From an uncultured Chlorobiaceae bacterium (GTDB taxonomy: Bacteria > Bacteroidota > Chlorobiia > Chlorobiales > Chlorobiaceae): 64,000 nucleotides of DNA. Positions within the stretch are counted from its first letter, which is position 1, and every line of letters starts with the position of its first letter. Positions 53,541-63,574 of the stretch are shown here, piece by piece. The notes under the pieces are model-generated. The model searched no databases, was not told the origin of the DNA, and was given only the letters and a program-made list of their open reading frames with translations. Where the stretch lies: positions 1-64,000 of the forward strand of contig CAIMPI010000027.1 in NCBI GenBank assembly GCA_903843305.1, written 5' to 3'. The position numbers were made by a program, and so were the translations under genes.

Positions 53541-54320
53541 TTAAATAATGTAAAAAACTGAAGGTTTGGTTCCCAACTCAGGCTTCCGCTGCATGGTCTC
53601 ATTGGCTTCAAGAAGGCGACGAATATCGGAGCGGGGATCGTTCAGATCACCGAAGGTCAGTACCTGCTCAGGACAGGCCTCTGTGCATGCAGGCTGCTGG
53701 CCTTTGACCAGGCGGTCGGAACAGAAATTGCATTTTTCAACAACGCCTTGCTCCCTTGTGGGGTATGTCGTGACCGGATCGTGTATGGCCGTGCGCGGAT
53801 CCTGCCAGTTAAAGCTTCGTGAACCATAGGGGCAAGCCGCCATACAGAAACGACATCCGATACAGCGGTGATAATCCATCGCCACGATACCGTCCCACCG
53901 TTTAAAGGTCGCCTCGGTCGGGCATGCTTTTGTGCAAGGCGAATCGGAGCAATGGTTGCACAGGGCAAGATATGAGCGATCCTGAATCTCCTTGCTGACA
54001 AATTGCTGGCTGGCTGTTGGAAAGACCTTCTGGTATGAGTTTTGCCAAATCCACTTGATCTCGTCTTTCTTGTTCCTGAAATCAGGAACGTTATGGACGT
54101 GATGGCACGCGGCTGAACATTGCTGGCAGCCCTCCTTGCATTTGCGCGTATCAATCAGCATTCCCCATCGAATTTTTCCCGGAACAGGTTTCTCATCCCA
54201 GACAGGAAGAACCGTTTTTTCCAGTGAAAAGGCGGGAACAAGCCCGGATGCAGCGCCGAGCCGGACAAGAACCCCTAATGCGGTTTTCTTGATAAATTCT
54301 CTTCTTTGTTCATTCATCAT
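53541..54320 (-). CDS. dsrO: Periplasmic iron-sulfur protein DsrO with Tat signal
   Basis: 259 residues from the ATG overlapping the dsrJ stop (ATGA). The Tat signal has RREFIKK and a hydrophobic stretch (residues 5-30). Four ferredoxin-type cysteine clusters follow ([61 protein letters not shown]), i.e. up to four [4Fe-4S] centres. It passes electrons between DsrJ hemes and DsrP on the outer face. The longer open frame upstream is not used. Confidence 0.95.
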   Translation of the reverse strand: MMNEQRREFIKKTALGVLVRLGAASGLVPAFSLEKTVLPVWDEKPVPGKIRWGMLIDTRKCKEGCQQCSAACHHVHNVPDFRNKKDEIKWIWQNSYQKVFPTASQQFVSKEIQDRSYLALCNHCSDSPCTKACPTEATFKRWDGIVAMDYHRCIGCRFCMAACPYGSRSFNWQDPRTAIHDPVTTYPTREQGVVEKCNFCSDRLVKGQQPACTEACPEQVLTFGDLNDPRSDIRRLLEANETMQRKPELGTKPSVFYII

Positions 54321-54697
54321 GGTGTTTCCATCGGCGACAGATGACAATTCCAGCACTTTGGTTTTACATTGGCATAGCTATGGCAGTTGAAGCAGAAAAG
54401 TCTGTTGTTGGAGTGACAACCCAGGCATGTATTCAGACTCTTCTCGAATTTACTGCCATTTGGAGCGATGTAGACTCGATTCCCGGTTCGAACCGATGAA
54501 TTCCGCCACTCATACAGCACCTGCATGTGATTGGCGCGCATGAACGCTGCCGGAGCGATGCACTTGGTACTGTCAATCGCCATAGTCTTATGAACGGATG
54601 GTGGTGGAGTTTCAGCCTCCCCTTTCCGGAAAACATTCAGCACAGCAAAAAGAATAATGGCGGTAACGGTAATAATCCAAAGTAATTTTCTACTCAT
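54317..54697 (-). CDS. dsrJ: Triheme cytochrome c DsrJ
   Basis: 126 residues; the third of three ATGs lies seven bases after GGAGGT. An uncleaved or signal-like N-terminal helix (residues 4-22) is followed by three CxxCH hemes (CLGCH, CFNCH, CWNCH). Cys46 in [16 protein letters not shown] matches the unusual His/Cys heme ligand of Allochromatium DsrJ. It works with DsrO and DsrP in the periplasm. Its end overlaps dsrO by four bases and its start overlaps dsrK by eight bases. Confidence 0.95.
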   Translation of the reverse strand: MSRKLLWIITVTAIILFAVLNVFRKGEAETPPPSVHKTMAIDSTKCIAPAAFMRANHMQVLYEWRNSSVRTGNRVYIAPNGSKFEKSLNTCLGCHSNNRLFCFNCHSYANVKPKCWNCHLSPMETP

Positions 54698-56339
54698 CAT
54701 CATCACCTCCATCCTCAAAACCTGCCATTGCATTCTCCCTCAAGTCGGTTGTTCTCTTTTTCTCACCCTGCATGACAAGCGCATTCCCTACAAGCTCATG
54801 AAGACCATAGACCGAAACCCCCGGATTCCAGTAATTCATCAGAGGAGGAAGACTGGCCCGGTCGATGGCGCAGATGGTCACAAGGGAGTTGACCTTGTGG
54901 CGATCTTTGACCTGCTTGACGGCATTGGCTCTCGGAAATCCGCCCCTCATACGAATCTCCATATACTCTTCTGCATTAAGACCACTTCCGGAACCACAGC
55001 AGAAGGTCTTCTCCCGGATGGTATCCTCCGGCATTTCATGAAAACTGTTGCAGACGCTCCGTAGAATAGAACGGGGCTCCTCGAACATGCCCATTCCTCT
55101 GGCTACGTTGCAGGAATCGTGAAAGGTTGTCCGCAGATGATCGTTTCGCTTCGGATCCAGTTTCAGCTTTTTGTTATGGATCAAATCAGCAGTAAATTCT
55201 GCAATGTGTACCATTTTTGTGGCGGCAGCATTACTGAAGCGGGTTCCTGTAATCGGAGAAACCGGCACCTCAAGAAAATCCGCTGGGCCGTTCATAGTGT
55301 TCATATACTGATGTACCACACGCCACATGTGCCCGCACTCACCACCGAGTATCCATTTCACTCCAAGCCGTTTTGCTTCATGATACATCTTGGCATTCAG
55401 CTTCTTCATCATATCGTTCGAGGTGAACATGCCGAAATTACCCCCTTCAGAAGCGTAGGTGCTGATGGTATAATCAAGACCAATATGATGGAAGAGTAAC
55501 AGATAGCCCATCATCGTATAGACGCCGGGATCACCGAACACATCGCCGGAAGGAGTAATGAAGAGTACCTCCGCACCCTTGCGATTGAAGGTAGGAGCCA
55601 CTGCAATCCCGGTAAGATCTTCAATATCCTCAGCCAGTGACGTTATATTCTGGACAAAGGTGTGCGGCTCAATACCAAGGTGATTGCCGGTGCGGTTGCA
55701 ATTCGAAACAGGAGCAAGAATCCAGTTATTGTTCACGCCAATGAGGTTCAGCAGCTCCCTGACCATCATGGTTATCTCCGCAGTATCGATCCCGAAGGGG
55801 CAGAAAACAGAGCAGCGGCGACATTCGGTACACTGGTGAAAATACATGTGCCACTCTTTGATCACGGCTTTCGTCAGCTTCCGTGAACCTGAAAACCCTT
55901 TCAGAATCTTCTCTACAAGAGGAAAATCATTGCGATAGACCGAGCGAAGCAGCTCTGCACGAAGTACCGGCATATTTTTAGGATCACCGGTGCCAAGGAA
56001 AAAATGGCATTTGTCGGCACAGGCTCCGCAACGAACACAGGCATCAAGAAAAAGTTTCAGTGAACGGTACTTCTTCAGGCGACTTTGCAACCCGTCACTA
56101 ATCGTTTTCTGCCAGTCTGCAGGCAGTTGCCAGTCCTCGTCGGTTGCCGCCCATTTCCTTGGATTGGCAAAACCAAGATCTGCAAGCACCTCCGGTTTGC
56201 CGGGAAAACACCAGTTCCCATCACGGAACTCTACAGGGATGTCCCACCACTCCTGGGCAGAATAGTCGCCTTTGAGAACACTGGGCTTTTCGTCGAACTC
56301 TTTTTTAAGCTCGGATAGTTTTGGAGCGTATTTCGACAT
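54690..56339 (-). CDS. dsrK: Cytoplasmic iron-sulfur subunit DsrK (HdrD-like)
   Basis: 549 residues. Two [4Fe-4S] motifs ([14 protein letters not shown] and [14 protein letters not shown]) are followed by HdrD-type CCG regions; [22 protein letters not shown] and [15 protein letters not shown] mark the noncubane cluster site. DsrK faces the cytoplasm and reacts with DsrC disulfide/trisulfide. It is two bases after dsrM. The acidic end GGDDDE overlaps the dsrJ start. Confidence 0.95.
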   Translation of the reverse strand: MSKYAPKLSELKKEFDEKPSVLKGDYSAQEWWDIPVEFRDGNWCFPGKPEVLADLGFANPRKWAATDEDWQLPADWQKTISDGLQSRLKKYRSLKLFLDACVRCGACADKCHFFLGTGDPKNMPVLRAELLRSVYRNDFPLVEKILKGFSGSRKLTKAVIKEWHMYFHQCTECRRCSVFCPFGIDTAEITMMVRELLNLIGVNNNWILAPVSNCNRTGNHLGIEPHTFVQNITSLAEDIEDLTGIAVAPTFNRKGAEVLFITPSGDVFGDPGVYTMMGYLLLFHHIGLDYTISTYASEGGNFGMFTSNDMMKKLNAKMYHEAKRLGVKWILGGECGHMWRVVHQYMNTMNGPADFLEVPVSPITGTRFSNAAATKMVHIAEFTADLIHNKKLKLDPKRNDHLRTTFHDSCNVARGMGMFEEPRSILRSVCNSFHEMPEDTIREKTFCCGSGSGLNAEEYMEIRMRGGFPRANAVKQVKDRHKVNSLVTICAIDRASLPPLMNYWNPGVSVYGLHELVGNALVMQGEKKRTTDLRENAMAGFEDGGDDDE

Positions 56340-56341
56340 AA

Positions 56342-57337
56342 TTATTGCTTTTCAATCGGCAGATTGGCCTTTTTCATCTTCTCGCGGTAATCATCCTCAT
56401 ACTCGGAGTATGTTCTGAACTTGATAACAGCATTCCATGGATTGACATGCCGTTTTTGACGACTGTTATTGCTCAGATTGCGGGTCGGACTTAAAAAAAT
56501 CGCTCCGGCATGCATCAGCTTGCTGAAGGGGAAATAGATCGCAAGAACTGAAACCAGGAAGAGATGAACATAAAAGAGAGTGCCTATCTCTCCCGGATCA
56601 TCAAAACTGAAGTTGACAAGCCTCAGCATCTGGTCTTTGACCGGCATGATATCCAGTCTTACCACGTAGCGCATGAGAACGCCAACCACAACGATAGCCG
56701 CTATGAGAAAAAGTGGGAAGTAATCAGTCTGCAATGAAATAAGACGCATTTTTGCATCGTTCAGCCGGCGAAAAACAAGAAAGGTGATGGCCGCAAGAAC
56801 CAGCGCATCGGTGATATAAAAGGCCGGAAGAGTGACGTCAAGAAAACCATCCGCATGATCAAGAAAATCGGTGAATCCCGGAACCATGACAAAAAAGAAA
56901 CGGGAGTGGCGAAGCACAATGACAAGCAGTGACCAATGAAACGCAAGTCCTCCAAGCCATAGCCATTTGTGTGATCCGTACGCCAGATTGGCATCTTTAT
57001 GGAGCTCGGCCCTGGTATTGCGGAAAAGAGAGCGGAAGAAAAGCACTTCTGACAAAACCCTGACTGCTGCTTCCCAGAAATGAGCGGGACTTTCCAGTCT
57101 GTCATACTTGATCCAATCCAGAGATTTTTCCTGTCCGCAGGTTGTTGGAATACGAAATGGAACAGGTCGCCTGAGCCAGTCTGTCAGACGCAAGAGAAAA
57201 CCAGCCAGTAATACAACAATTGCTGTATAGGGTATTATGACTCCGAAAAGATAGGATAAACCGGCATACTGCACGCCAAGAAAGGGGATAAGGGCAAGAA
57301 TCGCCACCATAACAAGCGGCATAAGAACTTTCTTCAT
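56342..57337 (-). CDS. dsrM: Membrane cytochrome b subunit DsrM
   Basis: 331 residues with five to six membrane helices; the NarI-like segment AFHWSLLVIVLRHSRFFF carries candidate heme b histidines, and FYVHLFLVSVLAIYFPFSKLMH holds the second pair. DsrM passes electrons from DsrK to menaquinone. It starts with a four-base overlap to the dsrT stop. Length and order match known DsrM. Confidence 0.93.
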   Translation of the reverse strand: MKKVLMPLVMVAILALIPFLGVQYAGLSYLFGVIIPYTAIVVLLAGFLLRLTDWLRRPVPFRIPTTCGQEKSLDWIKYDRLESPAHFWEAAVRVLSEVLFFRSLFRNTRAELHKDANLAYGSHKWLWLGGLAFHWSLLVIVLRHSRFFFVMVPGFTDFLDHADGFLDVTLPAFYITDALVLAAITFLVFRRLNDAKMRLISLQTDYFPLFLIAAIVVVGVLMRYVVRLDIMPVKDQMLRLVNFSFDDPGEIGTLFYVHLFLVSVLAIYFPFSKLMHAGAIFLSPTRNLSNNSRQKRHVNPWNAVIKFRTYSEYEDDYREKMKKANLPIEKQ

Positions 57338-57795
57338 GCCTCAGCCCTCCTCAACGCCATGTACATACGGCGGCTACCCTCTTCAACTTTAAGCTGATAT
57401 ATTTTTTCCCGATGTTGCATGTAACTGTCGAATGCTTCAAGAGTGAGCGCGTCAAGACGCGAATTGAATACCTCCTGCATCAAGGTGTCTGCCACAGTGG
57501 TTTTCATCATGATGTCACGCAGAATGAGTTTCGGTTCCAAAAAAATTGACAATGCTTTTGACGGCGGAAAGTTCTGTACGGCTAAAATCCTTGTAACATC
57601 TTCAAGGGCCTCCTTGCAATCGTTTTCACTCTTTCTGAGGGAGGAAAGAATCTTTTCCAGCGCCCCGGAAAGCACCATGGCAATCGGAGTACTGTAACCC
57701 ATTTTTTCGGGAAACAATGCAAGCGCACAATCCAGCCATTGCTCAAGAATTGCTTTTTTGTTGGCCTCCAGCAAATCTGTCCATCTTGTCTTCAT
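57334..57795 (-). CDS. dsrT: DsrT, RsbRD N-terminal-type protein
   Basis: 153 residues, all helical and soluble: WTDLLEANKKAILEQWLDCAL, MVLSGALEKILSSLRKSE, and a long end helix. The pattern matches the RsbRD N-terminal globin-like sensor family, known beside dsrM in sulfate reducers and sulfur oxidisers. The name dsrT comes from its place between dsrH and dsrM in Chlorobium. No heme His or sulfur-carrying motif is evident, and its role is not established. It overlaps dsrM by four bases. Confidence 0.82.
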   Translation of the reverse strand: MKTRWTDLLEANKKAILEQWLDCALALFPEKMGYSTPIAMVLSGALEKILSSLRKSENDCKEALEDVTRILAVQNFPPSKALSIFLEPKLILRDIMMKTTVADTLMQEVFNSRLDALTLEAFDSYMQHREKIYQLKVEEGSRRMYMALRRAEA

Positions 57796-57840
57796 AGCGT
57801 ACTGAGTAACAATTTCAGAATTCTGTCATCAGTCAGCAAC

Positions 57841-58134
57841 TCAAAACCAACTGTTCACCTGATGTTCTTCGACAAGGCCGACAAATCCTTCGTAATCAAC
57901 AGTTTCAACACCTTCAGCAAGAGCACCAATGCCCCGCGCATCCAAATCGGGCCTCAGTGCAAAAACAGGATTGGTCTTTAGAACACGCTCAATCGTGGAT
58001 GAAAATTTATTGCCGCTCTGAACCGCATAGACACCGTCTTCAATAAAGAGAACGGGATTGCCCGGCAACAGAAACCTGATACAGGTCTCGAATGTATTAT
58101 TTTCAAAAGGAGACTTATTGATAGTATGCAACAT
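57841..58134 (-). CDS. dsrH: Sulfur-relay protein DsrH (TusB-like)
   Basis: 97 residues from ATG MLHTINKSPFENN; a TTG five codons upstream would overlap dsrF. The TusB-type LLPGNPVLFIEDGVYAV block follows. DsrH forms a hexamer with DsrE and DsrF. The Cys18 in FETCIRF is at the place of the conserved DsrH Cys. It follows dsrF by 11 bases. Confidence 0.9.
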   Translation of the reverse strand: MLHTINKSPFENNTFETCIRFLLPGNPVLFIEDGVYAVQSGNKFSSTIERVLKTNPVFALRPDLDARGIGALAEGVETVDYEGFVGLVEEHQVNSWF

Positions 58135-58145
58135 GGTTCTTACGG

Positions 58146-58517
58146 TCAATGGTGAATAATGACATCCTGTTCCTTCATCAGCAGGGCTGTCTCTTCGGCG
58201 TCAAGCACTTCGACATCCACGATGAGATCGTCTTCGGTCAGACCCCGTTCTTCCAGTGAGACTCTGTCGACATAAAGTTTTTCAACATCATAACCATCCA
58301 GCGCCATGAAGGTCTTTGAAAAACCCTTGATACCGATACCGCTGGTATCCTGACCTTTTTTAAGGGCATAGACCCCGTCGCCGATAAAGACAACCGAAAG
58401 ATCCTGCTCGTAGGCTGCCATAATCAGAATCATTTCCAGCCCCTCATAGGTATAGATTGTGCCGTGCGGCGCATGGCGCAGCACATGCATGATCTTCTTT
58501 ACATTTTCGTTTTCCAT
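58146..58517 (-). CDS. dsrF: Sulfur-relay protein DsrF (TusC-like)
   Basis: 123 residues from MENENVKKIMHVL; a TTG six codons upstream is possible but less likely. The DsrF/TusC pattern is RHAPHGTIYTYEGLEMILIM and VVFIGDGVYALKKGQD. It lacks a sulfur-carrying cysteine in this place and holds the DsrEFH hexamer together. It lies 7 bases after the dsrE stop. Confidence 0.92.
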   Translation of the reverse strand: MENENVKKIMHVLRHAPHGTIYTYEGLEMILIMAAYEQDLSVVFIGDGVYALKKGQDTSGIGIKGFSKTFMALDGYDVEKLYVDRVSLEERGLTEDDLIVDVEVLDAEETALLMKEQDVIIHH

Positions 58518-58524
58518 AGATGCT

Positions 58525-58884
58525 TCAATCTCCAAAGGTTACCAGTCGGTCGTTACGGATGGCAATGTCGGTAAGGGTTCCAAGGCCGGTGATAGCGCTT
58601 CCCTCTACCAGAACATCATCATTGATCCCTCGACGTTTGGAGGCTGCTATGCAGGCAAGGATTTCTACGCCATGTTTATTACTTAGTTCACTCCATCGTG
58701 CGGCGATATTGCGGTCGTCCTGGGGTGGGTCCATAAGCTTTGTCACATTGGTGACACCATCATTGTAAAGAAAGACTGCGTCAACCGTATGTCCTTTTTT
58801 GATGGCGGCTTCAGCAAACTTGAAGGCCGTATCAGAAGCCTGGTGGTTATACGGTCCCTCCTTGAGCAAAATTCCTATTTTCAC
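58525..58884 (-). CDS. dsrE: Sulfurtransferase DsrE (TusD-like)
   Basis: 119 residues from the GTG coding for MKIGILLKEGPYNH, with GGA six bases upstream. The open frame runs further but the start motif is standard. Cys78 in VEILACIAASKRRGI equals the sulfur-carrying cysteine of DsrE. It passes persulfide sulfur to DsrC. The family and length are typical; its start is 50 bases after the dsrU stop. Confidence 0.93.
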   Translation of the reverse strand: MKIGILLKEGPYNHQASDTAFKFAEAAIKKGHTVDAVFLYNDGVTNVTKLMDPPQDDRNIAARWSELSNKHGVEILACIAASKRRGINDDVLVEGSAITGLGTLTDIAIRNDRLVTFGD

Positions 58885-58934
58885 TGCCGATCCGTTCGTT
58901 AAAAGTTTATGAAAAAACAGACTCTGCTGCGCGG

Positions 58935-59303
58935 TCAAACCCCTGCACGCTTCTCTTTAAATTCCTCATAAAGCGGCAACCATGTTTTTGAATATTCAGC
59001 GAATGGTTTTTCGATAAACTGGCAAAAATAAAGCGCGTTATCGGCGGCAAAAACGTTGCTGTTTTTCAGTGCATCCAGCGCCTTCTGGCCTGAATCAGCA
59101 GCATCATTTCCTGTAAGTTTCGCCTGGTTCCAATAATTGAGCGCCTCCTGCCGAAAAACAAAATTTTTCGGCAGTGACTGGGCCTGCTGGAGCGACGACA
59201 CCTCTGTATTGCGGGGTCCGAAAGTAACCGGCCAGCCTGTTTCAGACCACTTTCTGGAGCATGCTATGGCCTCCTGAACCTGATTTATGACATCTTCTGA
59301 CAT
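58935..59303 (-). CDS. dsrU: Small protein between dsrL and dsrE (dsrU position)
   Basis: 122 residues, soluble and helical, with a strong Shine-Dalgarno (AAGGAGA). WSETGWPVTFGPRNTEVSSL and FAEYSKTWLPLYEEF have no family I can name. The position between dsrL and dsrE is that of dsrU in Chlorobium, to my recollection. Function unknown; it may be an accessory of the sulfur relay. Two cysteines (residues about 15 and 94) are visible. Confidence 0.68.
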   Translation of the reverse strand: MSEDVINQVQEAIACSRKWSETGWPVTFGPRNTEVSSLQQAQSLPKNFVFRQEALNYWNQAKLTGNDAADSGQKALDALKNSNVFAADNALYFCQFIEKPFAEYSKTWLPLYEEFKEKRAGV

Positions 59304-59344
59304 GGATTGTTATCTCCTTGTTTTCATGGTTTTTTTCCCGGGGC

Positions 59345-61081
59345 CTAAAGGCCTTCACCCATCCCCATCTGGATATACCCTGAAGGGCAGACCAGTGAAC
59401 AAAGATGGCATCCGACGCATTTGGAATAATTGGTATAGACCACTTCACCGGGCGGATTGTCTCTGAACCTCGTAACTGCTTCCTGGGGACAGAACGAGAC
59501 GCACTGTTTGCAGTCGAAACAAAGCCCGCAGCTCATACAACGCTCTGACTCCGCCTTTGCTTCACTTTCTGTCAGCGCTACAAGGAGTTCGTCGTGGTTA
59601 CCAACCACCTCTTCCAGCTCAATGGTCTCGCGCTTTGCCTGTTCCGAGTGGGCAAAGTAGAGCACATCCTGCTTATGGACTTTTGTTATCTCCCGATAAC
59701 CCTGCTCAGGAAGAGACTCCCCTTTAAGAAAAGCATCGATAGAATTTGCAGCCTTGCGTCCATGACCAACTGCCGTGGTGATAAGATCGACTTTTATGGC
59801 ATCGCCACCGCCGAACAGTTTTTCTTTGCCAGGCAAACGAAAATATCTGTCAACCTTGAGCCATGGGCTGCCAGCGGTAACGCTTTCAAAACCACGCATG
59901 TCGGCTGTCTGCCCGATGGCAGCAACAACCATATCAGCCTCAATGTCAAAAGTTTCTTCGGTATTTTTATACCTGAAAAAGGGAATTGGCGAATTCCAGC
60001 CCTCTTCTCCCTTCACTTTTTTCACCATGCGGGCACAGCGAAGAGCTTGAACACCATCTTTTCCTTTGATTACTTCCAGCGCCCCGGCCATATAATGCAT
60101 GGTTGTTCCTTCCCTGGCTGCATCATCAAACTCTATCTGGAAACAAGCCATCTCCTCCTTTGGAACCCCGGCAACAACTGATGCCTGGGAACCAAGCCGA
60201 AGTGCAAGTCGCGCAACATCCATGGCGACGTTTCCATCGCCTATAATCAATACTTTTTTCCCTATGGCTATATCATCGCCCTGGACTTCGTAGTTTCTCA
60301 GGAAATCAATGGCGTTGGTTACACCTGGAGTGCCTGCGGAACCCGGTACCGGAAGAGAACGACCAACCTGTGCCCCGGGAGCAATAAAAATCGCGTCGTA
60401 CTCTTGATCCAGTTGCTCAAGGGAGATATCCGTTCCAACACGGACTCCCATTTTTGTTTCAACGCCAAGGTTGATAATGCGCTGAATTTCAGTGTCAAGA
60501 ATTTTACGGTCGACCCTGTAGCCCATGATACCATAGAGCACCATGCCTCCCAATTTTTCATTAGTATCGTAAATCGTTACGGCATGACCTTTTCGACGAA
60601 GCTGGTATGCTGCGGAAAGTCCTGCAGGACCGCCTCCGATAACAGCAACTCTCTTGCCGGTATCAGGCCCTGCTCCGGGCAGTTGCAGGCCTGCGTCAAT
60701 GCCGTAATTGCCAATCGCCTGTTCAACGGCATTAATGGCCACACTTTCATCGTGGTACTGGCGATTGCATGCGCTCTGGCAGGGATGAGGACATATCCGG
60801 CCCATAACGGCAGGAAAGGGATTTGCATCAACAATCGTCTCCCATGCTGATTTCCATGCATTATCGGACTTGTCGATGCCGTTCAGCAGCCGCTGATAGC
60901 CCCGAATATTTTCCCCGGCCGGACATTCCGCTGAACATGGCGGAAGCTGGCTGACATACACCGGACACTTGTGACTATGATCTCCAAATGCGACAATTTT
61001 ATCGGTTCCCTTCATTTCACTGTATGGGGGGAACACATAAGATGTCGCAAAATCAAGGACTGGATTGGATTCTACCTTCAT
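59345..61081 (-). CDS. dsrL: NAD(P)H:acceptor oxidoreductase DsrL
   Basis: 578 residues of the glutamate-synthase-small-subunit type. N-terminal Fe-S binding Cys (LPPCSAECPAGENI), FAD site VAVIGGGPAGLSAAY, NAD(P)-binding GDGNVAMDVARLALR, then a C-terminal ferredoxin pair (CMSCGLCFDCKQCVSFCP; CVGCHLCSLVCPSG). DsrL passes electrons from sulfite formation to NAD(P)+ in the oxidative direction and binds DsrAB. An AGGAG precedes the start. It is somewhat shorter than the about 650 residues of Allochromatium DsrL. Confidence 0.95.
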   Translation of the reverse strand: MKVESNPVLDFATSYVFPPYSEMKGTDKIVAFGDHSHKCPVYVSQLPPCSAECPAGENIRGYQRLLNGIDKSDNAWKSAWETIVDANPFPAVMGRICPHPCQSACNRQYHDESVAINAVEQAIGNYGIDAGLQLPGAGPDTGKRVAVIGGGPAGLSAAYQLRRKGHAVTIYDTNEKLGGMVLYGIMGYRVDRKILDTEIQRIINLGVETKMGVRVGTDISLEQLDQEYDAIFIAPGAQVGRSLPVPGSAGTPGVTNAIDFLRNYEVQGDDIAIGKKVLIIGDGNVAMDVARLALRLGSQASVVAGVPKEEMACFQIEFDDAAREGTTMHYMAGALEVIKGKDGVQALRCARMVKKVKGEEGWNSPIPFFRYKNTEETFDIEADMVVAAIGQTADMRGFESVTAGSPWLKVDRYFRLPGKEKLFGGGDAIKVDLITTAVGHGRKAANSIDAFLKGESLPEQGYREITKVHKQDVLYFAHSEQAKRETIELEEVVGNHDELLVALTESEAKAESERCMSCGLCFDCKQCVSFCPQEAVTRFRDNPPGEVVYTNYSKCVGCHLCSLVCPSGYIQMGMGEGL

Positions 61082-61099
61082 GAATTATCTCCTGTAAGT

Positions 61100-62179
61100 C
61101 TAAAAGCGGACATGAGCAGACTGATTGAATGTGGTTCTTGCATGACGGTAACTGTCAATCATGTCATCATCAAAAGTAAGTCCTGTTTCTTCAAAAAAGC
61201 GCTTCCATCCAATCCGGTTAATCCACTCCCCGACTCGTTCCCAGGGACGTCCACCCTCTTTATATGCGGTAAGGATCTTGCCGATCACCTCGGTGACCTC
61301 AGGCCATCTTGGCGGATTGTTAGGCAGATTGTGGGCAACGATACTCATGGTTGATGGTTTTGAACGGGCGTTGCTGTTCTTGCCGCCAACCCAGATCGCA
61401 AATTTTGAATGCTCTGGATGGTTGATTTCCATTGCCGGACAAGCGCCAAAACAGGCGCCGCAACAGATACATTTTTCCTCATCGACCATGAGCGATTTCT
61501 TGCCATTGATCACCGTCGGCCTGATAGCCGCAACAGGACAACGTGCAACCGCCTTCGGTAATTCACATATTGTGGCGAGGTGATCGTGATTGATTCTTGG
61601 GGGTCGGGTGTGTTTGACAACCACAGCGATATCGGCCTGGCCGCCACAATTAATGGCGCAGCAGGATGTCGAGAGCCTGACCTTGTTCGGCATCTGCATC
61701 CCCTTGAACTCATTATACACAGTGTCCATCATTGACTTGACAACTCCTGAAGCATCCGTCGCCGGAATATCACAATGAAGCCACCCCTGGGTATGGGACA
61801 CGGAAGAGACACACATCCCTGTTCCACCGACAGGAAAGCCCATTTCCTCGAGCTCGCGGATCATCGGTTCTACATTTGCTTCGTTGGGAGTCAGAAACTC
61901 AACGTTGTTGCGTACCGTAAACCGAAGATAACCATCGCTGTACTTGTCTGCGACATCACAAAGCCGTCTCAGCATATCAACCGTATCCTGACGGGGAGTA
62001 CCTGCCCGGACCGTGTAGATTGCATCGCCACTTTGTGCGACATGCTTCAGAACACCCGGCTTGGGAATCTCGTGGTATTTCCACTTCCCATAGTTCTTTC
62101 TTACAACCGGATGCAAGGCCTCCTCGTAGCTGTGAGGCCCCGACTCAACGGTTTTCCACTTTTTTTCAGGACTGCTCAT
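61100..62179 (-). CDS. dsrB: Reverse dissimilatory sulfite reductase, beta subunit
   Basis: 359 residues. STSCCAINCGGQADIAVV holds the conserved cysteines of the siroheme-[4Fe-4S] region, and CICCGACFGACPAM is the added ferredoxin-type cluster. With DsrA it forms the alpha2beta2 enzyme oxidising sulfane sulfur on DsrC to sulfite. The dsrL gene starts 18 bases downstream. Confidence 0.97.
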   Translation of the reverse strand: MSSPEKKWKTVESGPHSYEEALHPVVRKNYGKWKYHEIPKPGVLKHVAQSGDAIYTVRAGTPRQDTVDMLRRLCDVADKYSDGYLRFTVRNNVEFLTPNEANVEPMIRELEEMGFPVGGTGMCVSSVSHTQGWLHCDIPATDASGVVKSMMDTVYNEFKGMQMPNKVRLSTSCCAINCGGQADIAVVVKHTRPPRINHDHLATICELPKAVARCPVAAIRPTVINGKKSLMVDEEKCICCGACFGACPAMEINHPEHSKFAIWVGGKNSNARSKPSTMSIVAHNLPNNPPRWPEVTEVIGKILTAYKEGGRPWERVGEWINRIGWKRFFEETGLTFDDDMIDSYRHARTTFNQSAHVRF

Positions 62180-62275
62180 ATAGTTAATTCCTTAAATTTT
62201 GCCTTTCTCCTGAGGTTTGTTTCAGTCTCATTGAGAGAGTTGAATTCGATCAATAGAATCTGCCGCTCAACGGGC

Positions 62276-63520
62276 TCAGTACCTTGCCTTGAAATAAGGA
62301 TTGTCACGAGGCCTTGTCACCATATTGATGTTTGCTTCAAGGCCTACTCCCTCAAGGAAAAGCTTCAAGCCAACACGCTCGATGGTTTCACCGATACGTT
62401 CGTGATCAAGTCCGTTGTCATCCCACCAGTCGATAATTTCCTCAACCAGTTCGATAAACTCCTCCATATCCTCGTCACTCTCCATCTTCATGAACGGCAC
62501 AATCAGCGAACCCATATTGACACCGACTTTCAGGGTGTTCTTGCCACCCATCAGGAGGGAGATTCCCCGCTCCTTGCCAGGAGAAAGCGCCTTGGGCATA
62601 ACGTTCAGGCAGTGCATGCAGCGTACGCAATCCCTGCTGTCAATAACCATCTCACCATTTTTCAGTGATATAGCCTTCGTCGGGCACAGATTGATCACCT
62701 GGTTCACCGCAGCGTCCATCCCGTTCGCTTCTACCCATGCTGTTACCTCTTCAGGTTCAATCTGGATTGCATCCTTCCATGTGCCTATAACGGCCAGATC
62801 GGAACGCATGATGGCATTGGTGCAATCATTCGGACATCCTGAAAATTTCAGTTTGATTTTATAGTTCCACTCGGGACGATGCAGTGGTCCCACAAAATGT
62901 TTGAGCAGCTTGAGATGAGCCTTGAGATCATCGTAGCAGGCATTCTCGCAACGACCAGGTCCGATACAGGAGACCGCTGTGCGCATCCCTGCACCAGCGC
63001 CGCCGAGATCCCAGCCTGCCTGGTTAAGTTCATCAAAACACTCCTGAACTTTATCCTGTTCAATGCCTTGCAGCATAATGTCACCGGTCTGGCCATGCAG
63101 GGTAATGATGCCGCTGCCGTACTTTTCCCAGGTATCACAAAGCCCCCGAAGCATCTCGGTATTGTAGTGAAGCCCCGGAGCTGGCTGAATTCGCATCGTG
63201 TGAAATTCAGTAGCTTCAGGGAACTTGTCTTTTATCATTGAATAGCGCGTGATAACACCAGCGCCATAACCGTCGACCGTTACCAGACCACCTTTCCAAT
63301 ACCCCATTTTGGTATTGTACGAATACTCAAGCTGATCCATAACCCCACGCAACATGGGCTTTTCCGTTCTTTCGGCAAGTTCCTTGAACCCGGAAATAAA
63401 ACTTGGCCATGGACCTTTTTCCAGTTCATCGAGCATAGGGGTAGGATTCAAGAACTTCCCGTTCCCACCATCTTTGCCATGTATTACTTCATCTGAAGCT
63501 GCCTTTTGAGCGCCTTCCAT
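62276..63520 (-). CDS. dsrA: Reverse dissimilatory sulfite reductase, alpha subunit
   Basis: 414 residues from the ATG of MEGAQKAASDE, with a perfect AGGAGGT four bases upstream; the open frame extends 17 codons further. CIGPGRCENACYDD and KFSGCPNDCTNAIMRSDLAV bind siroheme and its cluster, and DCVRCMHCLNVMPKAL is the ferredoxin domain. It is the catalytic partner of DsrB. The two genes are separated by a 96-base spacer. Confidence 0.97.
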   Translation of the reverse strand: MEGAQKAASDEVIHGKDGGNGKFLNPTPMLDELEKGPWPSFISGFKELAERTEKPMLRGVMDQLEYSYNTKMGYWKGGLVTVDGYGAGVITRYSMIKDKFPEATEFHTMRIQPAPGLHYNTEMLRGLCDTWEKYGSGIITLHGQTGDIMLQGIEQDKVQECFDELNQAGWDLGGAGAGMRTAVSCIGPGRCENACYDDLKAHLKLLKHFVGPLHRPEWNYKIKLKFSGCPNDCTNAIMRSDLAVIGTWKDAIQIEPEEVTAWVEANGMDAAVNQVINLCPTKAISLKNGEMVIDSRDCVRCMHCLNVMPKALSPGKERGISLLMGGKNTLKVGVNMGSLIVPFMKMESDEDMEEFIELVEEIIDWWDDNGLDHERIGETIERVGLKLFLEGVGLEANINMVTRPRDNPYFKARY

Positions 63521-63574
63521 TATTACCTCCTTTGATTCACAGTAAATTGGGATCAGCAAACCTCTTTCCATCCA

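Noticed and set aside
61775..62668. Plus-strand open frame opposite dsrB and dsrA
   Set aside because: It is a shadow of two well-defined genes and has no Shine-Dalgarno.
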